From Protoeuglena noctilucae (taxonomy: Eukaryota > Chlorophyta > Pedinophyceae > Marsupiomonadales > Marsupiomonadaceae), in NCBI GenBank assembly GCA_958009085.1, contig OY253669.1:558001-622000 (forward strand): 64,000 nucleotides of DNA, written 5' to 3'. Of the stretch, positions 1 through 12,990 are shown piece after piece; position 1 is the stretch's first letter, and every line of letters starts with the position of its first letter. A model generated the notes under the pieces. That model had not been told where the DNA came from and did no database searches. It was given only the letters and a program-made list of their open reading frames with translations. Position numbers and translations under genes: made by a program.

Positions 1-2739
<2,739 letters not shown>

Positions 2740-2746
<7 letters not shown>

Positions 2747-2783
2747 GAGACTGACATTGGTTCTATAAGAGACTGGAATTGGT
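2740..2783. repeat. 22-base tandem duplication over the TBCD stop codon
   Basis: Two adjacent copies of TCTATAAGAGACTG followed by ACATTGGT or GAATTGGT occupy 2740-2761 and 2762-2783. They differ at two or three bases. The first copy contains the TBCD stop codon, so the duplication arose at the end of the gene without changing the protein. Confidence 0.85.
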
Positions 2784-2884
2784 TGCAAAACCTTGAAGAG
2801 CAGAGGGGAAGAGGAGCATTAGCAGCCCGGTCAGCGCTGGCCCCACAGCGTCTACGCGCAACGTCTGCTCGCGACGGGATGCCC

Positions 2885-4138
2885 TCAGCCCTCGCATTCG
2901 CCCGGCTGTGATCGCGGCCGCTCTTCCGAACCCTCACCGGTCGCTTCCCCGCCCTCTCCAGCCCCCCTCTCCTGCCCCAGCGCGGTCCCCTCCGCACCCT
3001 CTCTCTCTCCCCCGCCCCCCCCTGCCGCATCCCCGCCATCTCCTGCACCCGTCCCCTGCCCTGACTTGCTGCCCTCCGCACCCTGCCTAGCTCCCCCCTC
3101 TCCCTGTCGCTCTCCCCCGCTGCCCCGTGGCCGCTCCTTCCCATCCACGCTCCTCTCCGCCACGATCCGGTACTGGTGCTCGAACAGCCACAGGAGGTTG
3201 TCGTAGCAATCGCACGTGGACCCCTCCGCGTGCCGCCCACTGCGGGACTCGCACCACTGCCGGCAGAAGTAGTAGATGGCCTCCACCGTGCAGCAGCCCT
3301 CCTCCGCCACCCCTTTCGTGTGGTACCGCCAGTACGACGTCCGCGTGCCCTCGTCCAGCTTCACGTACCGGTAGCGGTGCGGCTCCCGCGCCTGCAGCTC
3401 GCTCACGAACCGCTTGGCCTGGTACCACTTGCCATCCAGCACCGCGATGTGGGTTACGGCGTCCGGGGTGTCCCCCGCCGGCAGCTCGGATGGCTGCACC
3501 GCGTCGTCTGTGGGGAACATTAGGGCCAGGCCCTCCCTGCGACGGCGAGGGGCGGAGAAGAGTCACATCTTGGCGGGACAAGGGAGCAGGAGCAAGCGCA
3601 GCCTGCCGCGTGCCTGGGTAGCTCGGCCAGCTCCTCGAAGCCCCGGACGAGCGTGCAGTGCTCCGGGGCGAGGACGGGGGCGTGGCCGGCCGTGTTGCGG
3701 GCGGCGGACTCCCCCGGGTGCATCAGCACCGTGAAGCGGAAGGGGAGAGTCAGGCGCGGGAAGCCGTCGACGAGTGGCACGCAGCACTGGTAGCACCAGC
3801 CCGGGCAGCGCTTGTCGCAGTGGGGGCACCGCCTCCGCCCCTGGGACAGCTCCTGCGGGGCACGGGCGGGGGCGAGGGCATCAGTGACATGGGTCATGAG
3901 ACTAGGCTGCGGGGTTCCCTATGCGCGTTGCCGCACTCCGTGCCTTGGGCCAGGGAGCGAGGCGCAGGCCGGTGTGGTTTTCCGGGAACGACCAGTCCGG
4001 CCTGCGCGTGGCGATGTGCGCCGCTTTGACCAAACCCTGCACCGAGCGGGGCTCCGCGTCTTCTGACGCATTCCCAGCGCTGTGTGGAGCCTCGGGGGGC
4101 GCGGTCTTGCGCCGCTTGGGGTTCGGCTGGGAGTCCAT
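2885..4138 (-). CDS. DTW-domain tRNA-uridine aminocarboxypropyltransferase (DTWD1-like)
   Basis: DTW-domain enzymes transfer the aminocarboxypropyl group of S-adenosylmethionine to uridine, giving acp3U in tRNA. Exons in coding order are 4138-3944, 3852-3614 and 3536-2885. The second exon has the family's cysteine cluster (CPHCDKRCPGWCYQCCVPL) and LPFRFTVLMHP. The third has LDGKWYQAKRF at the DTW position, where animal DTWD1 has DSTW, then SYWRYHTKG and the conserved VEAIYYF. The last 90 residues are a Gly/Glu/Ala-rich low-complexity tail. Both introns need a GC donor (AAG|GCACGG and CAG|GCACGC); no GT site keeps the frame. The N-terminal 65 residues are basic and poorly conserved. Identification is firm; the start codon is inferred. 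Confidence 0.86.
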
Positions 4139-4420
4139 CCGCGCAGCGCAGCCAACGCACCCGCCCCGCGTTGAGTGGCACTGACAAGCCTTTGTTCAAA
4201 ACGATGCGCGCAACTGGTCAGCCAAAGCCTTAAATATCCATTCGCTACGGCTGGGGCACTGGCAGGGGGGCGCCAGTCGCTCCAATGCCTCCATGCAGCT
4301 CCTCGTAAAGTGTGGCGCCCCAGTGCCCATTCTCCATTCCTCGAGTCGTCCCTGCACTCTGAGACCGTGACAACTGCGCACAGCAATAGCTCAGGCTCGT
4401 CTGCGACGAAGAGAGAAAAG

Positions 4421-5265
4421 ATGGCGGTAACGGGGGCCCTCGCGGGGGCTCTCGCAGTTAATGGACGCACGATGGGAGCGAGCGTGGTTGCGGCGACGCT
4501 GATGGCCGCTGGGGTCGATTGCGCGCGCGCGGGACCTGCCCAGGTGACCAACGGGGCCTTTTCTGGTGGCGAGAGTCATCATGTCGATGCTCTTTTTCAA
4601 TTTGTGGCACCACGCGAGCTGTCGGGGCGTCGAACCGCACACGCACGAGGCGTGAAACTTTTTTTGGCGTCGACCGTCACGTCGAGCCCCGACGACTCGC
4701 AAGCGCAGCATTATGAATTCATTAGCTGACTCGCATCCACATCGTCCGCGCAGACTCCCCCGTCGTGCTCGGGATCCCCTCCGCGGGGTGGGGGGACGAT
4801 GGGGCGCGTTACGCGCGTGGGCGCCACGCCGCAGTTTGCGCCCTCGCGGACCAAGGCCCGCAAGAGGTGAGTCCGACATGCAACGCCGGAGGGGCGCCTG
4901 CAGGCTCTTCGATGATGAGCCTGATGCGACGTTAGGGCGTTCGCTGCGTTCGCAGGCGTGCCACGGGCGGGGGCGATGGGGGAGACTCCGGGGACTTTGG
5001 AGGGGGCTGGTGGGATAACTGGGGTAGCGGGGGCGGCGGGGAGGGCGACGGGGGAGCGGGGGGACGTGGCGGGGGAGGGTCTGGGCCCGAGGGGTGGAGC
5101 GCAGGGGGGGACGGGATGGGCAGCTGGTCCGGAGTGGGCCCTGAACTGCTCTTCGTCCTCTGCTCCCTGGCCATGGCAAGAAGCTGCCACTTCATCCTGG
5201 CGCAAGACGGGCGGGGTGCCGCGCTTGCCATGCTGTCGCTAACTGGGATCATGCACGCCCGCTAG
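4421..5265 (+). CDS. Glycine-rich protein with C-terminal membrane segment
   Basis: Not recognised. Exons are 4421-4543, 4754-4866 and 4956-5265, with matching phases. The N-terminus (MAVTGALAGALAVNG) is Ala/Ser-rich without acidic residues and could be an organelle-targeting peptide. A short basic segment ending KARKRR precedes a region of about 50 residues that is mostly Gly with Asp and Trp (for example GGGWWDNWGSG). It ends in one hydrophobic stretch (GPELLFVLCSLAMA) and a short polar tail. The first donor is GTGACC, weaker than the others, so exon 1 is the least certain part. The gene is divergent from the DTW-domain gene, with 282 bases between their starts. A plastid or thylakoid membrane protein is possible but not shown. 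Confidence 0.6.
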
Positions 5266-5602
5266 AACTCTAGAACTCTACCTAGGCTTTGGCGAAGCCG
5301 GAAGCCGAATAATTTGAAACGGCTTGCAGTTTATACACTACTCACAACCGCGACGTGCGTAGAGAACAACTCGCTGCTCCGTGTGCGCCAGCGCGACGCT
5401 GGTCGAGGATGGAGAGCGGCGAGACCAGGGGGGCGTCGGATGGCGCGGGCCCCAGCAGCAGGCGAGGCCAGCGAGCGTGCCAAATTTAAGCACATGCGTC
5501 TGGCCCCGGCGCCTCTGGTTTCGACCCCCGCTGTGATGGGAGTGATCACCTGCATACTGTCTGCCCTCCGCGATGCCACGGGAGCCCTCCTTGCGTCCCC
5601 AG
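5266..5602. other. Intergenic region and unresolved 5' end of the next gene
   Basis: This follows the stop of the glycine-rich gene. It starts with a short repeat (ctagaactctagaactctac at 5263-5282) and an AT-richer stretch. An ATG at 5440 opens an Ala/Glu-rich frame that could begin the UPF0193 gene, but I could not find a donor whose phase fits the exon at 5603. Confidence 0.5.
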
Positions 5603-6910
5603 GCCCGCGTACGACCTCGTCGGTAGGGACAACCCGGCTGGGCGCCTGATTTACAATCTCTACGCCAACACGGAGGGCGACATGTACGGGAGAGCAGCGG
5701 GGAGGAAGTTCTCGGCTGCAAACAGGTCCGAGGCTCGGTCACAAGGCCAGGCTGTCCACTCAAATGGCTTCCGCCCACCTCCTGAAAGCGACGCTGACCC
5801 GGGCCCGCGATGCAGGAGGACGCTCGAGGAGAAGCTGGCGTCGGGCTGGGTCCCACCACCTGTCGAGCCCTCGAAGCCCCCTCCCCGGAAGGCGGTCCAA
5901 GTGCGCGTCCCCCGCGTGGGGCGCCACCGGCCCGGGGATGAGAAGTCCTCTTCGCCGCAGAGGCTGCAGAGGAAGCCCCTGGAGGCCATCCAGATGGAGA
6001 CGGCGCGGGATCTCCAGCTGGACAGGTGCGTCGCTGGCTGATGTCGCATGCGGCGTGCTTTGGCAGTGACCCTGCCCAGACCGACCGTCCGCATGGGCCC
6101 TGCAGGACCCAAGTCCCGGTCCCCAAAGGGCCCCTGCTGGACGATAAGGAGAAGGAGCGGCTAGCGCGCATGATGCAGTACAGGTGAGCCCGGTGCTGTT
6201 GGGTAGTGCCTTCAACATGGGCGGCGCGGGCAGGGGCACGCGGTCAATCCTCCCTTCGCGACGCAGGGGCAAGCCTCCCGAGGCAGAGCCGGTCGCGCCG
6301 GTCGCGCCCCGCGCCCCACTGACTCAGCGGGAGATGCTCGAGGACATGTTTGCCCAGATCGCAGCGGAGATTGACGAGCGCAAGGCGAGCGGCGGGGGCT
6401 GGGAGACGGCCATGCCGGGACTCGCTGTCACACAGTCAAGAGCTTGCGCTGCTAAGCTAGGCATGCGGCTCGCGGAGAACGCTTTACGGATCTCAGGCCG
6501 GGTTTCTCCCCCAGGAGTTCCTCAGCCGCATGACCCAGGCGGGGCGCACGAGGGAGTTCCAGGGCCAGATCCAGGGCGAGATCGCCACGCGCATTCGGGA
6601 GATGGAGCGACTCGACCGCCTGATCAAGACGTGCCCCGAGCGAGCGGCGTCACGCCCACCGCGCCCGGCCCTCGTCCGTGCACGCCGTGGCCCCGTCGGC
6701 CGTGACGAGGACGTCGACGCGGCAGTCGTGGTCGCCCATGGGGACGGAAGGGAGGACCTGACACCGCAGGCCCAGCGCCACCAGCAGCGGCCGCCGCCAC
6801 CCCTGCGGAGGGGCCGCGGGTGCCGTTGCCTGCGCACCCTGCGCCGCTGCGTGGCCCCCGCTGCACGCCACGCACCTCCCGGTCGGCCACGCCGTTCACG
6901 CGCTGAATGA
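5603..6910 (+). CDS. UPF0193 (EVG1/C22orf23) family protein, 5' end unresolved
   Basis: UPF0193 proteins are small coiled-coil proteins conserved mainly in ciliated eukaryotes; their function is not settled. Exons are 5603-6025, 6106-6183, 6267-6384 and 6515-6910. The family core is clear: DDKEKERLARMMQ, then REMLEDMFAQIAAEIDERK, then EFLSRMTQAGRTREFQGQI and EIATRIREMERLDRL. The junction DERK|EFLSRM requires a GC donor (AAG|GCGAGC). The 5' end is not resolved: the exon at 5603 begins in phase 2 and no upstream exon fits convincingly. The 3' end is odd. The frame stays open to 6910, so its last 260 bases lie antisense to the coding exons of the cyclo-ligase gene. The true C-terminus may be shorter, or the two coding sequences may overlap. 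Confidence 0.72.
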
Positions 6911-7671
6911 AGGCGTCGTAGTAGCCCCCCCCGCGCCCCAGTCGCGCCCCGTCCGCCCCAAAGGCCAGCCCCGGCATCAGGACCAGGTCCAGGGGCCCCT
7001 CCCCACACTCCTCCCGGTCCTGCCCGCTGGCGTAGGCGGGGGAGGGCTCGAGGATGTCGAACGGCGGCGCAGGGACGCACTCGGACAGCGACGACACGTG
7101 CAGCATGCGCATGTTCGAGTTCCTGCGGGAGGCCAGGAGGTGGTCCCACTGCGACGGTCCCCGGCTGCCGTGCGGGCGACGACGAGAGCTGCAGCTGGGT
7201 CACCTGTCGTCGACCTTGGGAAGGAAGACGCGGAAGGAGGGCCGAGACAGCGCGGCGTCGACGAGTTGTTGCGTGGAGACCTCGCGCAGCCTCTCCGTGC
7301 TGACGTAGAGGGCCAGGCGTCGCGCTTGCTGGAACGCGGACGAGGCGAGGATCGTGTCGCTGATTGCGGAACTGCACGAGGGAGAGAAATCGCCTTCTTC
7401 CGCCAGGGATGGCGCACTGCACAAGGGTTCGCGGGCCCAACGCGATGACCCTCGCGCACCTTTCCTCCTGGATCCCCCGCGGTGACAGGCACTTGAGAGC
7501 AGCGCGGACGAGTTGCCTGGCCTCCGCTTTCGCTTTCATCAGCTCCTGGCTGGACGACCCCATGACCTTGCCCGGCCCGGCCCAGCTGCCCATCCGTGGG
7601 ATGCTCGACGACAAGCGCAGCGGTGACAAGTGCAAAACCAGAGATCGCGGGACGATGCAGAAACGCTGCAC
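6650..7671 (-). CDS. 5-formyltetrahydrofolate cyclo-ligase
   Basis: This ATP-dependent enzyme converts 5-formyl-THF to 5,10-methenyl-THF in one-carbon metabolism. Exons are 7671-7460, 7371-7204, 7122-6876 and 6802-6650, with consistent phases. The ligase core is unmistakable: the AFQQARRLALYVS helix, RVFLPKV, the ATP/magnesium motif GLAFGADGARLGRGGGYYD, and the C-terminal VPMGDHDCRVDVLVT. The first 27 residues (MQRFCIVPRSLVLHLS onward) are basic and hydroxylated with no acid, so a mitochondrial targeting peptide is likely. It is divergent from the UPF0301 gene. Its last two exons overlap the antisense reading frame of the UPF0193 gene. Confidence 0.92.
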
Positions 7672-7945
7672 GCGGCGTCCACGCAGGAGGCCTCGTCAGC
7701 ATGCCCTAGTCTGGCGACGCACCTGCCGGTCCAACCGCACGCAGCCGTCCAAGGGCCGCTGCGACGAGTTGGCGGTGCCAGATGATTGTCGCGTGCCGGT
7801 CCTGACCATCCCAGCCGTCCGCGAGGGCCGCCTGTCCCGAGAGCGGTCGCGCCTGCCTGATCTCTGCGTTCAAACTTCAGGGGGTCAGCGCGGCCGATCC
7901 GGAGCTTTCCGCGCCGCCGCGGCCTCTGAGTGGTCAAAACTGATA

Positions 7946-9021
7946 ATGTTATGCCAGCGCGCACGCGTGGAGGCGGCGTTTGGGGCCGTGCAGCGCGGCG
8001 TCGGGCCAACTGCCCAGCGTCGTCGTGGCCACCTTTCGCGCGCCGAGCTCGACGACTGGCGCTCCTTCAGGGCGGCGCTCGTCTTCGATCAGACGTCTTG
8101 GAAGCGGGGAGACCCTAACGCGGCGAACCTGGACCTCCTGCGCCGGCAGAGCCCGGCGCTGGCGGCGGAGGAGACGTGGTGCCACCCTACCGGGCTCGCG
8201 GAGGTGGGAGGGCTGCTCCTCGCGACGCCCAGGTGCCAAGACATTCTTCAGGACGAGAAGCTGTGGCAAATCGTCGTTCTCATCGTCAGCTTGGGCGAAC
8301 AGGGTGCGGTCGGGCTGACCCTTAACCGACCCACGGACCTTAACATGGGCGTGCGCACGCGGGGGGCCTTCCCCATGGACGTCGGAGGTCTGAGCAACCA
8401 GCACAGGCGAGTGACCGGGGCACTGACTGTCACGGCGCTTCTGTCGCACGGCACGGCTCTCCGACCGCGAACTGCTGCCTTGCGCAGGGCTCACCTGGGC
8501 GCGTGCCGCATCTACTCGGGCGGGCCGACGGCGCAGCAGAGGCTGCAGGTTCTCCACAGGCACGGGTGGCTCGGTGAGTGGAGGATTACATGCGGCGTGG
8601 AGGTGCAGAGCAGTTGGCAACGAGCTGAGATCTCTCCCTTTCCCGCGCGGCAGAGGGGGCCGTGGAGCTCGTCAGGGGCATCTACACCGGGGGGGCGCCG
8701 GCCGCTGCTGAGGCTATCGCTGCGGGGAAAGCCAGCCCCGCTGATTTCCGGTTCTTCGCCGGCGTCCTCGCCTGGCCCAGCGACCGCCTGGGGAGCGAGA
8801 TCGCCGCGGGCGCGTGGGTGAGTGCCCCTGCGCGCTTAGTCTCCATCTCATGGTCGGTGCTTGCAGGGGGCTCTGAGCGAACGGTACTTCTGGCCTTGTC
8901 GCGCCCGCAGGTCACGGCTGCGTGCTCGCGCAACATCGTGCTCAGGCAGTACATCGACCTCCCGACGCCGCTGTGGGAGGAGCTGCGGTGCATGGCTGGC
9001 GCCACGGACGTGCCAGAGTAG
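7946..9021 (+). CDS. UPF0301 / YqgE (AlgH) family protein
   Basis: The YqgE/AlgH family is a small alpha/beta fold of unknown biochemical role; plants and algae carry plastid homologues. Exons are 7946-8406, 8488-8573, 8654-8817 and 8911-9021. Family landmarks are GGLLLATPRCQD, VLIVSLGEQGAVGLTLNRP, IYSGGPTAQQRLQVLHR, and FRFFAGVLAWPSDRLGSEI. The first intron uses a GC donor (CACAG|GCGAGT); it is 81 bases and in frame, so reading through it would insert 27 residues instead of breaking the protein. The start at 7946 is a choice: the frame is open far upstream into the cyclo-ligase gene, and a transit peptide or a further exon may lie there. It ends in a Glu codon and TAG. Confidence 0.83.
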
Positions 9022-9241
9022 CAGCGCTGCTGTTTCACCCATTGGGTAGGGTAGCCCGAGCTCGTGCTTGTTACCAGCAGCCGCTCCCGCACCCGGCCCA
9101 GGTGCTCCCGCACGGCCTGCGGCCCGTGGGCGGCCTCCGTCACCTGCTATCGTTCTAGGTAGAGAGACGCGACCTACATAAATGAACGCCCACCTCCCAC
9201 GCACTGCTCTCTCCCACCCTCGTGCCCCCCACGCACTCTAC

Positions 9242-11417
9242 TCAGCTCCTGCGCCACTGCCATTCATCCAAAAACCCCTCCTCGTCGGCCACCCTCTCGA
9301 TCTTCCGGCTGCACTTCGGGCACTCCCCCTTCGTCTTCCGGCACTTCTTCACGCAATCCAAGCAGCAGATCTGGTGCCCGCATGGCATAAAGGTGACAGA
9401 GCGCTCGTCGTCCTGCAAATAAAGACGTCCATGGGCACTCTGCGCTTGAGCCCGGCACCGCACTGCTGGTCCAGCGCGCTGTGCACCCACGCACCATGCA
9501 CACGATGCAAGTGAGGTCGTCGTCCTCCTCCTCCTGTCCGCTAATGCTGGCGTAGGCTGGTGCCAATGGACTCGCCCCATCTGAGGCGGGCCCCTGGGTC
9601 GGCGCAAGCTGCCACACCTGCGCGAGTGCAGGCGTGACAGATCTGGGAAGGGCCGCACCGATGCCTTCCATCGAAATCCCTACCAAAGGCGGCGCTCCCA
9701 CCGCAGCAACCGGGGCGTGTGTGCCAGAGGCCCCCACAATGCTCTGCAGTTGCGTCCTCGAGATGGCACCCGTCAGTTGCGCCTGCATCGCCCGCAGCGC
9801 CGCCACCGCGTCGGCGCCAACCGCGCCCTGGTCGGCACGCGCCAGTCTCAACGCGACGCGGCGCTTGGCCCGCGACAGCGCCTTCAGGTCCGCCCCGGCG
9901 CCCAGGGCCAGCAGAGAGCGCGCCTCAGTTACCGCCGCCCAGGGGTCCCCGGCACCCCCTGCCCGTGGCGGCGGCAAGACCTCCCCCAGCACCGCAGTCG
10001 ACGTCGGTGGGTAGACGCGGGGCTCCGCGGCCACGGGCGTCCTCGCCGGGGGCGCAGGTGCTGGAGTCGCGGGCGCCCTCGCGGGGGTGGTGGGACGCGA
10101 GCCCGTCGGGGGCGCGTCCCTCCGGGTTCCTGGCTCCGCGCGCCGCGTGTCGCTCGCCGGCGCCTGGCTGGGGGCGGAGGTGGGACGTGAAGGTGCGCTG
10201 CGGGTCTCTGGGCCTGCCCTGACCACGCCACTGCCTGCCTCCACCGCGTACGAGTCCGGGAGGTTCCCCGACGCGACCTGCCGCTGCACGGTGAGGATGG
10301 CCGTCTCGATCGACTCCATCTCTTTGGCTGCGGGCGCGACGGTCACTCGCCATCGCCAGGCGCAAGTGGGGCGCCGTGCCTGCCTGCGAGCCGCGCGTCG
10401 GCTCACCCGAGGCATCCAATGCACCCCGCGACTGCCCGTTCGCGCCCTCCCAGGCGCCCTTGACGAAAGTCAGTAGCTCCGCGCGCCACGTGACCGCGTC
10501 CTCGTCGGTCTCAGCATCCTCCGTCAGCAGATCCGTCGCCGTCAAGGGCATGTCGTTGGCCCTGGGGGGGGCAGCGTCCAGGAACGTGCTGCTGCGATGA
10601 CCCGCCGCTCTGGCCAGTCACAGCGGGGTTGTTCGGGTAATCCTCATCGTACACGCTTACCTCAGAAAGGCCATGACCACAGCGAACGTGTAGGCCTCCT
10701 TGACGCCGCCCATCATAGACACGCAGAGCACGCGCAACCACGTCACGCGCTTGGACGCTGACGAAGTCGTCTTGGGCGTCGTCAGCCCGCGGCTGAGGGC
10801 CGCAAGGAGGGCCGCGCGGGTTGGCGTGGGAAGGTACCGTCCGTCGCCGATGCAGGGCTCCACCTGGAGACGAGACTGGGGCACAGCCTGGGTCACAGCA
10901 CGGGGAGCCCGGCACCCGTGGCGCGCAGCGACGCCCAACTCACCAGCTGCTTGATCAGCTCCTGCACTGCTTGAAACGCTGCCAGTGCGTCGGCATCGCA
11001 CGCCCGCACCGAGCTCTCCCACATCATGGCGTCTAGCGGCCGACCTTGCACCTTGAGCGACAAGTGCAGGCGCGCTGCCTGCGCCAGCTCGGTCCACCAC
11101 GCCTTCCTCGCCACCAGTAACGGGTCTGGTTCGGAAGACTGACCGCTGCTTAGATCCAGCTCCCCCACCCGATCGAGGGCCGCCTGGACCGCGGTTCGTG
11201 ACCCCAGCGACCCGCGTGCATCCGCATTCACGCCCCCCGGGCGCCTCGTTCTACGCTTTCCCCTGCTCCCATCGCCCTCCGCCTTGGCTGCCGCGCCTGC
11301 CTCCTCCTCCTCCGCCAGCAGCTCCGCAGCGATGCGCTGTGCTCTGCGGGTGGGAGGCCGTGTGCGAGCCCTGCCGTGGCGAGGCAAGCGGCAATCCTGC
11401 AACTCGCCAAAGAGCAT
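9242..11417 (-). CDS. RING-finger (C3HC4) protein, probable E3 ubiquitin ligase
   Basis: Exons are 11417-10944, 10875-10661, 10591-10407, 10327-9495 and 9412-9242; the phases agree throughout, giving about 625 residues. The C-terminal C3HC4 RING is complete: CIVCMDDERSVTFMPCGH, then CCLDCVKKC and CPKC, split by an intron after CIVCM. The N-terminal part has an Arg/Glu/Ala-rich helix and a region with KVQGRPLDAMMWESS and GGVKEAYTFAVVMAFL. The middle is a long Pro/Ala/Thr-rich disordered stretch. By family knowledge a C-terminal RING of this type binds an E2 enzyme. The substrate and the N-terminal domain are unrecognised. The start at 11417 is provisional; the frame remains open to 11669. Confidence 0.72.
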
Positions 11418-11887
11418 TGTTCGCAGGGCACGTATGGTCACCTTGTCTCCGTATCCTCGGGTGCCGCTCGCCTTGAGGTCGTGGGACCCCTGTGAGCACC
11501 GGAGGAAGGCTTTGAAGGATAGCGTCGTACTCTTCTCATGAGTCAAGTGCGCGCGGTTATGTGTGCAGCGGGGGCCGGCCACGAGGCTTGAAGGTGAAGC
11601 ACACTGGTCTGACATCTGCCAGATCGACGGGTTTCCCAAGCTCTGCCCTAAATTGGACATTTTTTCCACTTTCTTTTAACCACAATACCCGGCGAGTTCA
11701 TTGCCTCGTCGCGGAAGGGTCCGGTGCTGCGGGTGCCGCTCGAACCTGAGCGGCTAGCGGGGGACGGGGCGTCCATGCGGCCAGGTAATCCCACCGCGTG
11801 AAGGTGTTGGCGACATGGAATAGCCGGGAAGCTGCATCTGAGGTTGCCGCGGTCTCCCCGCGCGCAGATACCTGGTCCCGTGTGCTC
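11418..11887. promoter_or_regulatory. Divergent intergenic region
   Basis: This region separates the starts of the RING gene (-) and the unrecognised gene (+). It is less GC-rich between 11620 and 11700 than its surroundings. It presumably holds both promoters. I recognise no specific motif. Confidence 0.4.
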
Positions 11888-12939
11888 ATGACGGATGCTG
11901 TGCGAGAGAGCGAGGAGCGCGCGGTTTCATCGGCCAGGCGAAAGGCGAGCTCGATCGCTGATAGTGCGGACGCGGAAGGAGACGGAACGACTCTGGCGAG
12001 GGTGCTGGTGCGGCTGCGGCTGGAGGCATTCGCGTCACAGCAGAGGGACGGCTGCGCTGCGGCCTCCTCGGCCGAGGCCGGCGTCCTGGACCTGACGCTC
12101 GAGCCGTCCGCTCCGGCTGTGGAGGGCCCGAGTGCCGCTGGCCGGTGCCAGGCCCTCCCTGCGTCTCCTCACGCATGGAGGGACCAGGGGCTCCACGACT
12201 CGCGGCCCGAAGTGGGTCTGTCCGCGCACGGCGTGCGCGGCATCGAGGGGCGGGGCTCCATCGACGTGCCTGAGCCGCCCGCTCCGCAAGTCGAGTCAGC
12301 TTTCCACGGCAACCGCCCCGTCGAGCCGGCGCCGGCCCCGGTCGTGACGCCAGTGGAGGCACGGGCCCCGCAGACCGCAGCGCGTGGCGGGGGACTTATT
12401 CGTGCGGTCCCTGACAGGGACGTCCAGGCACAGGTTCGTGCGCCCCAGGTTCACGCGGCCGCGCAGACGGACCCGCCGAGCGCTTCTGCAGTGCACCCTG
12501 CCTCCACCCGGTCCGTCCTTGAGGCAAGCGGCATGATAACCGAGTCAGTGGATTGCATTGGCTCGCTTCGGAGTATGCGAGTCGCCGCCCCTGTCCCTCT
12601 CGGCACAGGACCTGGATCTCCAAGTCGAGGCGGACCGCGTGCAGTCCCTGGTGGCGCGGCTCCGGGAGGCTTTGCGTGGGGGGACCGACGAGGTGACCAT
12701 GGGACGGACGCCCAGCAATCCCGCTCGGGGCCCCGCGCCCCGCCACATGTGACATGGCCTATTGCCCTGGACCTTTGCAGGAGCCCGCACAGCACCTGGC
12801 CGACGCCCTCTGTGGCGCACTGCACCGGCTGGAGCTGCGCGTCGCGCCCCTGCTGAGTTTGGCCGAGCGGTTTGCCGGACTGAAGGCGGATGCGCACCGA
12901 GTGCTCCTGCATCACAGCCAGCGCAGCGCACGGCCCTAG
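11888..12939 (+). CDS. Unrecognised protein, low-complexity middle and helical C-terminus
   Basis: No family recognised. The proposed exons are 11888-12547, 12609-12692 and 12781-12939, about 300 residues. The N-terminus (MTDAVRESEERAVSS) is charged and helical. The middle is Pro/Ala/Val-rich and probably disordered. The last two exons look helical: DLDLQVEADRVQSLVARL, then HLADALCGALHRLELRV and LLSLAERFAGLKADAHRVLL. An upstream ATG at 11798 is in frame and possible. The donor of intron 1 (GTGGAT at 12548) is chosen by phase only. The gene is convergent with the coiled-coil gene, 51 bases away. The helical end suggests a scaffold or coiled-coil partner. Confidence 0.55.
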
Positions 12940-12990
12940 GCCTCGCAGCAGATGCGCGTGGCTGTGTGCCGCGCTCTTCGCTTGTGACCT

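Noticed and set aside
4175-4729. Start of the glycine-rich gene at 4175.
   Set aside because: The extra 82 residues have no coding character and overlap the likely divergent promoter; ATG 4421 in the same frame fits better.
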